Origin: UBA10348 sp002469915
GTDB lineage: Bacteria > Bacteroidota > Rhodothermia > Rhodothermales > UBA10348
Direction: 5' to 3'
Length of the DNA stretch: 64,000 nt
Assembly (NCBI GenBank): GCA_029249345.1
Contig: JAQWHM010000019.1
Location: 124,001-188,000 of the forward strand
The notes beneath the pieces were generated by a model. It did not search any database. It was given only the letters and a program-made list of their open reading frames with translations, and was not told where the DNA came from. The translations under genes and the position numbers were made by a program. Shown in pieces: positions 51,232-59,491 of this stretch (the stretch's first letter is position 1; every line of letters starts with the position of its first letter).

Positions 51232-52571
51232 TCGGATTATTACGTCCGCCTTCTCATGCGGAACGAGTTCCGAAGGCCGAGACCGATAAGGAATATCGGC
51301 GCCTCAGGTTGCAGGTTTTCATGGGAGTTTTTGTCGGCTACGCTGGCTACTACTTTGTCCGAAAGAACTTTTCTCTGGCGATGCCCTACCTCATTGAGGA
51401 GGGATACACAAGGACAGAACTTGGATTTGCTTTATCTGGCATTGCCATTGCCTACGGATTGTCCAAATTCTTGATGGGAAGTGTTTCTGATCGAAGCAAT
51501 GCCCGAACATTTATGGCATTGGGCCTGGCTGTCAGTTCGGTTATCATGATTGTCTTGGGGACCGTGCCATTTGCGACGGCTTCCGTTACGATGATGTTCA
51601 CTCTTTTGCTGCTGAACGGCTGGTTTCAAGGAATGGGGTGGCCACCTTCCGGCCGAACTATGGTGCATTGGTTTTCAGCCAGTGAGCGAGGCACCAAAAT
51701 GGCGTTTTGGAATGTGGCGCATAATGTGGGCGGAGGTCTTGTTGGCCCCATTGCCATCCTCGGAGTCGCCGTTTTTTCAGATTGGCACGCCATTCTCTAC
51801 ACCCACGGATTGCTATCACTGCTGGTCGTGGTATTTATTCTGCTCACAGTTCGGGATACGCCGCAAAGTCAGGGTCTTCCTCCCATCGAAGAACACCGAA
51901 ACGACTATCCGAAAACGTTCGAATATGAGGCCACTCATGAAAAAGAGTTCTCTACCAAGGAGATCTTTTTTGGGCATGTCTTTAACAACAAGCTTTTATG
52001 GAGCATTGCCTTAGCTAATGCCTTTGTTTATTTGGTTCGCTACGGTGTGCTTGATTGGGCACCGACCTATTTGGGGGAAGTGAAGCAATTTTCATTCGAC
52101 GACTCCAGTTGGGCCTATGCCCTCTATGAATGGGCAGGCATCCCAGGCACGCTTCTGTGTGGATGGATGTCGGATAAGTTTTTCCGAGGACGACGTGCTC
52201 CAGTCAGTATCGTTTACATGTTCTTGACCGGTATCTGCGTTGTCATCTATTGGCTTAATCCACCAGGAAATCCGGCACTAGACATTGCTATGCTAATTGC
52301 GATTGGATTCCTTATCTACGGGCCTGTTATGCTGATTGGGGTCCATGCGCTAGATCTGGTCCCTAAGAAAGCGGCAGGGACTGCTGCTGGCTTTACTGGC
52401 TTATTTGGATATGTTGGTGGCGCAGTATCTGCTAATGTTGTAATTGGTGCGCTGGTAGATTCCTATGGTTGGGATGCTGGATTCCTTTTGATCGCAGGAT
52501 CATGCGTTGTAGCCATTATTCTCATCGCGATGACATGGAAATCCGAGCAGCGCTCGTTAGGGCATGTATAG
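51228..52571 (+). CDS. glpT: Glycerol-3-phosphate transporter (MFS organophosphate:phosphate antiporter)
   Basis: A 447-aa major facilitator protein of the OPA family that exchanges G3P for phosphate. Characteristic stretches are GYAGYYFVRKNFSLAMPYL, GLSKFLMGSVSDRSNAR, GMGWPPSGRTMVHWFS and a C-terminal half with KAAGTAAGFTGLFGY. The ATG at 51228, inside the glpF stop, is preferred; the frame is open further upstream only as a shadow of glpF. It is the last gene of the run. With GlpQ it allows use of glycerophosphodiesters as well as free glycerol. Confidence 0.95.
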   Translation: MIGLLRPPSHAERVPKAETDKEYRRLRLQVFMGVFVGYAGYYFVRKNFSLAMPYLIEEGYTRTELGFALSGIAIAYGLSKFLMGSVSDRSNARTFMALGLAVSSVIMIVLGTVPFATASVTMMFTLLLLNGWFQGMGWPPSGRTMVHWFSASERGTKMAFWNVAHNVGGGLVGPIAILGVAVFSDWHAILYTHGLLSLLVVVFILLTVRDTPQSQGLPPIEEHRNDYPKTFEYEATHEKEFSTKEIFFGHVFNNKLLWSIALANAFVYLVRYGVLDWAPTYLGEVKQFSFDDSSWAYALYEWAGIPGTLLCGWMSDKFFRGRRAPVSIVYMFLTGICVVIYWLNPPGNPALDIAMLIAIGFLIYGPVMLIGVHALDLVPKKAAGTAAGFTGLFGYVGGAVSANVVIGALVDSYGWDAGFLLIAGSCVVAIILIAMTWKSEQRSLGHV

Positions 52572-52601
52572 TGGTAGGTGTGACCGATCTTAGTGCGCAG
52601 T

Positions 52602-54962
52602 TTACAAGTCAAGCACAAATCCGATAGTAGGGATTAGCGCAGCGTCAGAGGCTGGGAGCCGCGTCAATTGACGCGGCTCGATAGGGTTTCCTTGAGCATC
52701 CCTTGAGAGTACATATTGAATGGGCTCGGGAGCCGAGGTCATAAGCACATTCTGGAATTCCAAGAAGAGATCCAGTGAGACCTTTTTAAGGTTCCACTTC
52801 TTGTCAATCCGGATGTCTAGTTGGTTTAAACTGCCCAGCGATTCTTCCCCTATACGATCGTAGTCCAACACTACTTGAGGGTACAACTGAAGGGTTTTGG
52901 CCTGATCGGTTGGGACGGACGGCGTACTGCCTGCAAACCGGAAGCGGGTGCTGACTTCCCAGTTACGACCCAACTTATATCCCCCTGTGAAGGAAGCAAG
53001 GTGTCGACTGTCCCAAACAGACGGTCTGTACTGCCCGCTTCCATCAGCTCCGGAAAACTCGCTGAAGAAGAAGGTATAGGAGAGAATGCCGTAGAATCGT
53101 TTCTGGAGTTTTTGTTGGTAGAGTACCTCAGCTCCGTACGTTCTACCCGTCCCGATCGAGGAGACAGCCTCATTACCTAGAACCTCGAAATCTGCTCCTT
53201 TGTTAGCCAGAGAAATGCCATCTAACAGGGATACCGGGTAGTTCGCATATCGTTTTATGAAGCCCTCTACAGAAAGATTGGCCGCTGGCCCCAATATGCG
53301 CTCGAGCCCAAGCACTACATGATCTGCTCGTACATACTTATTGTCTTTATTCACCAACCTGCCTGCCGTTTGATAGCCTAGAATGGTATAGGGAGGCAGT
53401 TTGTAGTAGCGACCAACCGTTCCATTTACTTTCCATTGAGCTCCTAGGGAGTACGAAAGAGAGACACGCGGGGAAACGGTATTGAGCAGAGATTGGTTGT
53501 TTAGAAACGAGTCGTCGTCTGCCCGGAGGCCAAAATTAACGTTCAGCTTATCGCGTAAAAAGTCACGGTTGGCTGAGGCAAATACGCCCCCCTTTTTGAA
53601 TCGAATGTTCGTGTCGTAGGAAAACCCGGCATTTAAGTCTTCGGTCTTGTTGTCGTATTGGCTTTGCTGCACGTTAAAGCCGGTCGTGATCTGCCAACCC
53701 TCTTTGAACAAGGTCAGCGCGTATCTGAACTTAGTTTCTATTTCGCGTGAGTCGTTGTTGAAGTACCGTCCCTCACGCGCCGAGTTATCCGCATAACGCG
53801 AAAAGTCGTTGTACAAGAAGTTGTTGGACAACGTTGAGACCATAAATCCGCGTCCTCCCGAAAAACGTTTTCTCCAAGACACACCGGTTGTGTTCGATTT
53901 TTGGATAATGAACGGCGTCTGATCCAAGATAGATTGTTCAGAAAGTGGCAGGTCGGTGGCGGGTTCGACGGTGAAGTTGTCGATCGATCCTACGCCGATG
54001 ATGTTCAACGTATTGGTTTCGTTGAACCGGTGAGACACTTTGTATTGGTAGTCCCAGTAGTCGGGTCGAATAGGGAGTCCGATAACCTCAAACAGAAATT
54101 GCAGATAGCTTCGTCTTACGGATGCGATATAGGTCGTTTTAGCTTCAGCGTCCCGACCCTTAAATAGAGGGCCGTTTAGCGTGAGCGCCGTTTCGCTGGC
54201 GCTGACCCTGAGATTTGCGGACTGAACTTGGCGATTTCCTTCGCGCTGGTCGAATTGCAAGACGCCGGACAGAGCATTGTCGTACTGGGCGCCGAAAGCA
54301 GATGAGGAGAGCGTTACGTTGTCGATAAACGAAACGTTCAAGAGTCCGACGGGCCCGCCTGAACTTCCTTGCGTACTAAAATGATTGATGTTGGGAATTT
54401 CGACCCCGTCCAGATAGTAGACAGACTCGTTAGGCGCACCACCTCGAATAATTAAATCGTTACGAAAGCCGCCGGGAGAAGGGGAGATGCCGGGAAGCGA
54501 TTGAGCTACGCGCACTACATCGTTATTTCCACCAGGGTAGGTAGCCAACTCAACGGAAGTGAGCGTTTGGGTTGATAACGGAGTCTCAAGTGGGCGAGTA
54601 ACCACATTCTTGTCAGGGGTAACGATGACTCCGCCGAGGGCCGCAATGTCAGGAGCCAGTTTAAAGTTGAAGTCGGGATTCCCAACCGACTTGACGTTGA
54701 TATTAAATAGGGTTTGAGAAGTAAACCCCACAAAGCTAACGACAAGGTTGTACGTGCCAACCGGAACCTGAAGAATGGAGAAGCGACCGTCCATGTCGGT
54801 GGCAGCACCCGTCTGACTACCCTGCAGATACACGGTGGCCCCGACAAGCGGAGCACCTGTTTCATCTATGACGCGCCCAGAGACCGACCCTGTTACTTGG
54901 GCAAGACTACTACCAGGAACCAGAACGGCTACGAAGAGGAGAACGAAGATAATGCGCGTCAT
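52602..54962 (-). CDS. TonB-dependent receptor, carboxypeptidase-D-like N-terminus
   Basis: A 786-aa outer-membrane receptor. A signal peptide is followed by a CarboxypepD_reg-like domain (about 22-110: VSGRVIDETGAPLVGATVYL). A plug domain comes next (about 120-230: VVRVAQSLPGISPSPGGFR, LIIRGGAPNESVYYLDGVEI) and a beta-barrel ends in TIGFVLDL. It is convergent with glpT (30 bp apart) and not part of the glp run. The ligand is unknown; the family includes both siderophore and oligosaccharide receptors. Confidence 0.9.
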   Translation of the reverse strand: MTRIIFVLLFVAVLVPGSSLAQVTGSVSGRVIDETGAPLVGATVYLQGSQTGAATDMDGRFSILQVPVGTYNLVVSFVGFTSQTLFNINVKSVGNPDFNFKLAPDIAALGGVIVTPDKNVVTRPLETPLSTQTLTSVELATYPGGNNDVVRVAQSLPGISPSPGGFRNDLIIRGGAPNESVYYLDGVEIPNINHFSTQGSSGGPVGLLNVSFIDNVTLSSSAFGAQYDNALSGVLQFDQREGNRQVQSANLRVSASETALTLNGPLFKGRDAEAKTTYIASVRRSYLQFLFEVIGLPIRPDYWDYQYKVSHRFNETNTLNIIGVGSIDNFTVEPATDLPLSEQSILDQTPFIIQKSNTTGVSWRKRFSGGRGFMVSTLSNNFLYNDFSRYADNSAREGRYFNNDSREIETKFRYALTLFKEGWQITTGFNVQQSQYDNKTEDLNAGFSYDTNIRFKKGGVFASANRDFLRDKLNVNFGLRADDDSFLNNQSLLNTVSPRVSLSYSLGAQWKVNGTVGRYYKLPPYTILGYQTAGRLVNKDNKYVRADHVVLGLERILGPAANLSVEGFIKRYANYPVSLLDGISLANKGADFEVLGNEAVSSIGTGRTYGAEVLYQQKLQKRFYGILSYTFFFSEFSGADGSGQYRPSVWDSRHLASFTGGYKLGRNWEVSTRFRFAGSTPSVPTDQAKTLQLYPQVVLDYDRIGEESLGSLNQLDIRIDKKWNLKKVSLDLFLEFQNVLMTSAPEPIQYVLSRDAQGNPIEPRQLTRLPASDAALIPTIGFVLDL

Positions 54963-55138
54963 TAGCGGAGACGAATAAGTGGAAAGACATTAAAAAGGTA
55001 CGGCCTCTCGGGCGACGCTTTAAACCCTGTTCGATAAGCGGAGGGTAAGAGCGACCAATCGCGGATGGGTCTCACAAAATAGCCTTTTGTCGTTTCAATC
55101 GGCCGTTGATCTCAATGTCATGTTACGCGAATGGGATC

Positions 55139-55156
55139 AGTCGTTCTTTTACGACT
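55139..55156. repeat. Short inverted repeat upstream of the first fasciclin gene
   Basis: AGTCGT (55139-55144) and ACGACT (55151-55156) flank a 6-nt spacer, 24 bp before the fasciclin start. It may be a regulator site. The rest of the 217-bp divergent region shows no clear promoter consensus. Confidence 0.3.
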
Positions 55157-55179
55157 CGAACTAAATCTTTAAAAGTCCC

Positions 55180-55965
55180 ATGCTTCTTAACCGTCTTACC
55201 AAATCACTTCCAATCTTGACTCTGCTAATCTTCGTAGGTACGCCGGGATTGCAAGCTCAAAATTACGACACCATTTTGGATGTGGCCGATAAAGCTGGAT
55301 CGTTCACCACGTTGATCACCGCTGTTCAGGCCGCGGGTCTCGAGCCTACGTTAGATTCCGACGGGCCGTTCACCGTGTTCGCTCCCACTGACGAGGCCTT
55401 CGCCAAACTTCCCGTTGGAGTGGTGGAGGACCTTTTGCTTCCGGAAAATCGAGAGCAACTGGAATCCATTCTAAAGTATCATGTGGTCGCCGGTCGAATT
55501 GCATCCAACAATCTACTTTCGACGCAAAGAGCGAAAACGGTCAATGGCGCCGCGCTACCAATCGGATTAAACATCGCTGGAGCCGCGATCATCAAGGCCG
55601 ACATTAAAGCCTCGAATGGGATTATTCACGTGGTAGATTCAGTCCTCATGCCGGGTGAGGTAGACACCAGCGTCTTGCGCGTCATGAATGTGATTGAAGA
55701 AGCAACAAGGAAAGGGTCAGCCTTTTACAACAATGGTCAAGTGATGGCGTGCGCAACCATCTACGAGATGACTGCTCAAGCCCTGCTTGCCTCTTCCGAC
55801 CTTCTGCCCCTCGGTACTCAGAAGATGCTTACGAGTGCTCTTACTCAAATGGAGTCTACTCATAGTTCCGATGAACGAGCTTGGATCATGCGGCGAGGTT
55901 TAGATTCGGTCTATCGATCCATGACGAAAAGACGGATGTCGCCCACCATTGCTACGAGGAATTAA
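55180..55965 (+). CDS. Secreted fasciclin-domain protein with an extra helical C-terminal module
   Basis: A 261-aa protein with a signal peptide (ILTLLIFVGTPGLQAQ). One fasciclin (FAS1) domain covers about residues 26-165; it shows TVFAPTDEAFAKLP (H1 motif), YHVVAGRI and the closing NGIIHVVDSVLMP (H2). About 95 further residues form a mostly helical module with YNNGQVMACATIYEM and AWIMRRGLDSVY. FAS1 domains mediate adhesion. It is a paralogue of the shorter fasciclin protein at 58930, separated from it by folE and a two-component system. Confidence 0.88.
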   Translation: MLLNRLTKSLPILTLLIFVGTPGLQAQNYDTILDVADKAGSFTTLITAVQAAGLEPTLDSDGPFTVFAPTDEAFAKLPVGVVEDLLLPENREQLESILKYHVVAGRIASNNLLSTQRAKTVNGAALPIGLNIAGAAIIKADIKASNGIIHVVDSVLMPGEVDTSVLRVMNVIEEATRKGSAFYNNGQVMACATIYEMTAQALLASSDLLPLGTQKMLTSALTQMESTHSSDERAWIMRRGLDSVYRSMTKRRMSPTIATRN

Positions 55966-56094
55966 TTCGTAGGACCTCTTTGCAGGATCATGATATCCCG
56001 TTCGTCGCTGCCTACCTCCGCTTGTCTACGGGAGAAGGAGGTTAGGGCTCAAAATTTCTATTTTTTCCCAAGTCCAACAAAAACATTTCTCGTC

Positions 56095-56766
56095 ATGTCA
56101 CAGTTTTCCACAGACCGATTCCACCGAGGCGACGGCCACACCTCGGGAGTCCCATCCATCGCCGCTCCAACCACGACCGAGGGCTACTCTGTCCTCGAGC
56201 AATATGACGTTCTGGCGACCGACGTGATCGGCCGTAACGTGAAGCGCATCCTCGAGCTGGTGGGCGAAGATCCAGCACGCGAAGGACTGTTGAAAACCCC
56301 AGAACGGGTTGCAAAAGCTCAGCAGTTTTTGACCCAAGGTTACGGGCAGGATCCTAAAGCCATTCTTTCGAAAGCGCTGTTCAAGGAAGAATACGACGAA
56401 ATGATTTTGGTCAAGGATATCGAGGTGTTTTCAATGTGCGAACACCATATGCTCCCTTTTTTCGGGAAAGCGCACGTTGCCTACATCCCAAATGGTCACA
56501 TCGTCGGTTTGAGTAAAATTCCGAGAGTAGTGGACGTGTTTGCGCGCAGGCTTCAGGTGCAGGAACGGTTGACTATGCAAATTAGAGACGCGATTCAAGA
56601 TGTATTGCAGCCGAGAGGTGTAGCTGTTGTCATTGAAGCTAATCACATGTGTATGGTTATGCGTGGCGTCCAAAAACAGAACGCAATGACGTCAACTTCG
56701 GCCATGAGTGGTGATTTCCAAGAAAATCTTGCCACGCGCGACGAATTTATGCGCCTGATCAAGTAA
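56095..56766 (+). CDS. folE: GTP cyclohydrolase I
   Basis: The ATG at 56095 gives 223 aa; the frame is open from 55990 without homology. The enzyme converts GTP to 7,8-dihydroneopterin triphosphate for folate or tetrahydrobiopterin synthesis. Zinc and catalytic residues lie in SMCEHHMLPFFGKAH and NHMCMVMRG, with HIVGLSKIPRVVD between. An N-terminal extension of about 40 residues with Thr/Ser/Ala is variable in the family. It is followed by the sensor kinase after 36 bp. Confidence 0.96.
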   Translation: MSQFSTDRFHRGDGHTSGVPSIAAPTTTEGYSVLEQYDVLATDVIGRNVKRILELVGEDPAREGLLKTPERVAKAQQFLTQGYGQDPKAILSKALFKEEYDEMILVKDIEVFSMCEHHMLPFFGKAHVAYIPNGHIVGLSKIPRVVDVFARRLQVQERLTMQIRDAIQDVLQPRGVAVVIEANHMCMVMRGVQKQNAMTSTSAMSGDFQENLATRDEFMRLIK

Positions 56767-56802
56767 TATGCCACCCTGCATTAATTGAATCTGTATACCC
56801 CG

Positions 56803-57954
56803 ATGGTCGAACAACTCCAATTATCATTAAACGAGCCTGTATTTACTTGGTCCCCCAGGACGCGCAGGATGGTTTACTTCGCGCTCTGGTCCATTCCTGG
56901 AATCGCTGCTCTCAGCTTCTATTATCTGAATCAGACGGTAACGGGACAGGAGATGTCCTGGCCTTATGCGTTAGTCAGCACGATACCGAACTGGTATATC
57001 TGGGCTCTTCTTGCTCCCGGGATTATTTGGTTAGGCGAGCGATATCGCATTGAGCGCTCGAATTGGGTCTCAGCGGTTGCTTTGGTTCACATCCCGACCA
57101 TGATGCTCATGTTACTGATTCACTCCCTGGTAAATCTTTTTCTTTTTTACGCTACTGATATGCCAGGCCATGAGGCAATGACGTCGGGCCTTTATAAGGT
57201 CCACTTCACCACTCGGGTACACGCCAACATTTTGACGTATTGGACCGTTTTGGGTGGGTTCTATGCATACGATTACTACAAGAAGTTTTTGAATCGAGAA
57301 CAAGCGGCCGCAATGCTGGAAATACGCTTGGCCGAGGCTAACCTGCGTGCTTTGAAGATGCAGCTCCACCCGCACTTCCTTTTCAATACGCTGAACTCGG
57401 TAGCTGCTCTAGTCCGTAAAAACGATAATAGAATTGCGGTCAAAATGCTCGTTCATTTGGGCGACTTTTTGAGACTAGCTTTAGAAAATAAGGGTGTTCA
57501 AGAGATCACGCTCCGACAAGAAATCGATTTTCTGCAGCGGTACATGAACATTGAAAAAATCAGATTTCAGGAACGCCTCTTAGTCAGCTTCGATGTGGAC
57601 TCTTCCCTTCTCGATGGATACGTTCCTAACATGATTCTACAGCCCCTCGTTGAGAATGCAATCCATCATGGAATCGGTCCAAATGCCGAGCAAGGTAATA
57701 TTAGAGTCTCTGCCCGCATGGACGGAGATCTTCTTATCATCGATGTGAAGGATAATGGTCAAGGCATCCAGGAAAAGAAAGCGTCAGACCGAAGAGAAGG
57801 GGTCGGCTTATCTAACACCAGGGGCCGTCTTGAAAGTATTTATGGGGATGAGGCAAACTTCGAACTGGTAAATTCACCCGAAGGTGGGCTTATTGCTCGC
57901 GTCTCCCTACCCTTTGGAACGTCACCTGTCATTTCACCTCGAACATCCTCATAA
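56803..57954 (+). CDS. LytS/YehU-type sensor histidine kinase
   Basis: From the ATG at 56803 the protein is 383 aa; a TTG at 56785 would add 6 residues. About four transmembrane helices occupy residues 20-160 (FALWSIPGIAALSFYYL, VHIPTMMLMLLIHSL and others). A coiled linker then leads to the His_kinase domain with the phosphoacceptor H191 in QLHPHFLFNTLN. The N-box is PLVENAIHHGI and the G-box GVGLSNTRGRL. There is no periplasmic sensor domain, so the signal may be membrane-borne. It overlaps the response regulator gene by 1 bp. Confidence 0.92.
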   Translation: MVEQLQLSLNEPVFTWSPRTRRMVYFALWSIPGIAALSFYYLNQTVTGQEMSWPYALVSTIPNWYIWALLAPGIIWLGERYRIERSNWVSAVALVHIPTMMLMLLIHSLVNLFLFYATDMPGHEAMTSGLYKVHFTTRVHANILTYWTVLGGFYAYDYYKKFLNREQAAAMLEIRLAEANLRALKMQLHPHFLFNTLNSVAALVRKNDNRIAVKMLVHLGDFLRLALENKGVQEITLRQEIDFLQRYMNIEKIRFQERLLVSFDVDSSLLDGYVPNMILQPLVENAIHHGIGPNAEQGNIRVSARMDGDLLIIDVKDNGQGIQEKKASDRREGVGLSNTRGRLESIYGDEANFELVNSPEGGLIARVSLPFGTSPVISPRTSS

Positions 57955-58772
57955 TGTCACTTAGAATTCTCATCGTTGACGACGAGCCTCTTGCTCGCGA
58001 TACCGTTCGGTTGCTCCTTGATTCGCAATCAGACGTGGAGATTGTTGGGGAGGCTCGGAACGGCACCGAAGCTGTTCAACAGATTAGCAGTCTTCAGCCA
58101 GATCTCGTCTTTTTGGATATTCAGATGCCTGGATTAAATGGCTTCGAAGTTATCAAAGAAGTGGGCGCTGAAAATATGCCGGTCGTTATTTTTGCAACGG
58201 CGTTTGATGAGTATGCACTTAAAGCGTTTGAGGCTCAGGCCTTGGACTACCTTTTTAAACCATATGACGACGATCGGTTTGAGGCAGCCCTAGATAGAGG
58301 ACGAGCTCGAGTCGAAGAACAACGAATTGGCAAGGTGAGTAGTGAGTTGGTCTCGTTAATGACTTCTCATTCCGAAAGAAAGGCGGTCCCGGTTGCCACA
58401 GGTCCAGAGGAAGTACGCGACCGTTCGAAGCGGATACTCATCAAGGAGAGGGATTCCGTCTTTTTTGTCAAAACAGAGAACATCGACTGGATCGAAGCGG
58501 CAAAAGACTATGTGGTAATCCACGTGGGTCAGAAAAAGCACCTGCTTCGTGAGAGCATGACCAGAATGGAAAAGAGGCTAGATCCTTCCACTTTTGTTCG
58601 GATACACAGATCTAGTATCGTCAATGTGGAACGCATCAAGGAGCTCAAGGCATACTTCCACGGTGATTATATCGTTTACATGAATGATGGCTCAGAGTTG
58701 AAGCTTAGCCGTAGGTACTGGAGTCGCGTGGAGCACATTTTGGGTGCGTCAAGTAGTAAGTCCAAAGGGTAG
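57954..58772 (+). CDS. LytTR-family response regulator
   Basis: A 272-aa regulator. The receiver domain occupies residues 1-120, with acidic residues D9/D10, phosphoacceptor D55 in LVFLDIQMPG, and FKPYDDDRF carrying the conserved Lys. The LytTR DNA-binding domain spans about 165-268 (RIHRSSIVNVERIKEL, DYIVYMNDGSELKLSRRY). It is the partner of the preceding kinase. Targets are unknown; the two fasciclin genes flanking folE-kinase-regulator are obvious candidates by position. Confidence 0.94.
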   Translation: MSLRILIVDDEPLARDTVRLLLDSQSDVEIVGEARNGTEAVQQISSLQPDLVFLDIQMPGLNGFEVIKEVGAENMPVVIFATAFDEYALKAFEAQALDYLFKPYDDDRFEAALDRGRARVEEQRIGKVSSELVSLMTSHSERKAVPVATGPEEVRDRSKRILIKERDSVFFVKTENIDWIEAAKDYVVIHVGQKKHLLRESMTRMEKRLDPSTFVRIHRSSIVNVERIKELKAYFHGDYIVYMNDGSELKLSRRYWSRVEHILGASSSKSKG

Positions 58773-58929
58773 TCGCTTATCCTCGCCTGTTGTCTCTTTT
58801 TCCCTCCGCTAGTCGATAAACGATCCGTTTCAGTGTCTTAGACCCGTAGGTTGCCTTCGTCACAAAGACACGGATACGGGCCACCAAAGAGGTGCCCGAC
58901 TTGTAATATTACAGACAGAGGCAACCCTC

Positions 58930-59409
58930 ATGAAAAAGTTCTTTTTTGGCCCATTGTTGGCCCTACTCGTTTTGACCTCCGCAGCCTTCACCATGGACCG
59001 TTCAACAGACAAAGACATTGTTGATGTCGCAGTTGAAGCCGGTACCTTTCAAACGTTGGTTGCAGCAGTAACAGCAGCTGACCTCGTAGCAACGCTGAAA
59101 AGCGAAGGTCCGTTCACTGTATTCGCTCCGACAGACGAAGCGTTTGCGAAACTACCAGCCGGGACTGTGGACACGCTACTCAAGCCGGAGAACAAAGACC
59201 AGCTTATTGCTGTGTTGACGTATCACGTCGTTGCAGGCAAAATCATGTCCTCGGATCTGCTTTCCACGACGAGTGCGAAAACAGTCAACGGCCAGATGGC
59301 GCCGATTGGACTGAGCGTCGGTGGAGCCAACGTCATAGCAGCAGACATTGCTGCCTCCAACGGAGTGATCCACGTAATTGATGCCGTACTGCTTCCTCCT
59401 ATGAACTAA
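58930..59409 (+). CDS. Secreted fasciclin-domain protein
   Basis: A 159-aa protein: signal peptide (FGPLLALLVLTSAAF) followed by a single FAS1 domain. Motifs are TVFAPTDEAFAKLP, YHVVAGKI and NGVIHVIDAVLLPP. It lacks the C-terminal helical module of its paralogue at 55180. FAS1 proteins contribute to adhesion and biofilm matrix. It has its own strong terminator at 59440. Confidence 0.92.
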   Translation: MKKFFFGPLLALLVLTSAAFTMDRSTDKDIVDVAVEAGTFQTLVAAVTAADLVATLKSEGPFTVFAPTDEAFAKLPAGTVDTLLKPENKDQLIAVLTYHVVAGKIMSSDLLSTTSAKTVNGQMAPIGLSVGGANVIAADIAASNGVIHVIDAVLLPPMN

Positions 59410-59439
59410 CTAGATCAGGTTCTCCTATTGGAGGAGCAT

Positions 59440-59478
59440 GGGGGATGGAGCTGGCGGGCTTCATCCCCTTTTTTTTTT
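59440..59478 (+). terminator. Terminator of the second fasciclin gene
   Basis: GGGGATG (59441-59447) pairs with CATCCCC, with an inner AGC/GCT extension, and is followed by a run of ten T at about 59469-59478. It lies 31 bp after the fasciclin stop. The convergent sulP gene ends just after it (59492). Confidence 0.85.
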
Positions 59479-59491
59479 GCATCAAACTTTT

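Noticed and set aside
31910..52571. Classical polysaccharide utilisation locus
   Set aside because: There is no SusD homologue, glycoside hydrolase, or hybrid two-component or ECF regulator; the catabolic genes are all glycerol/G3P genes.
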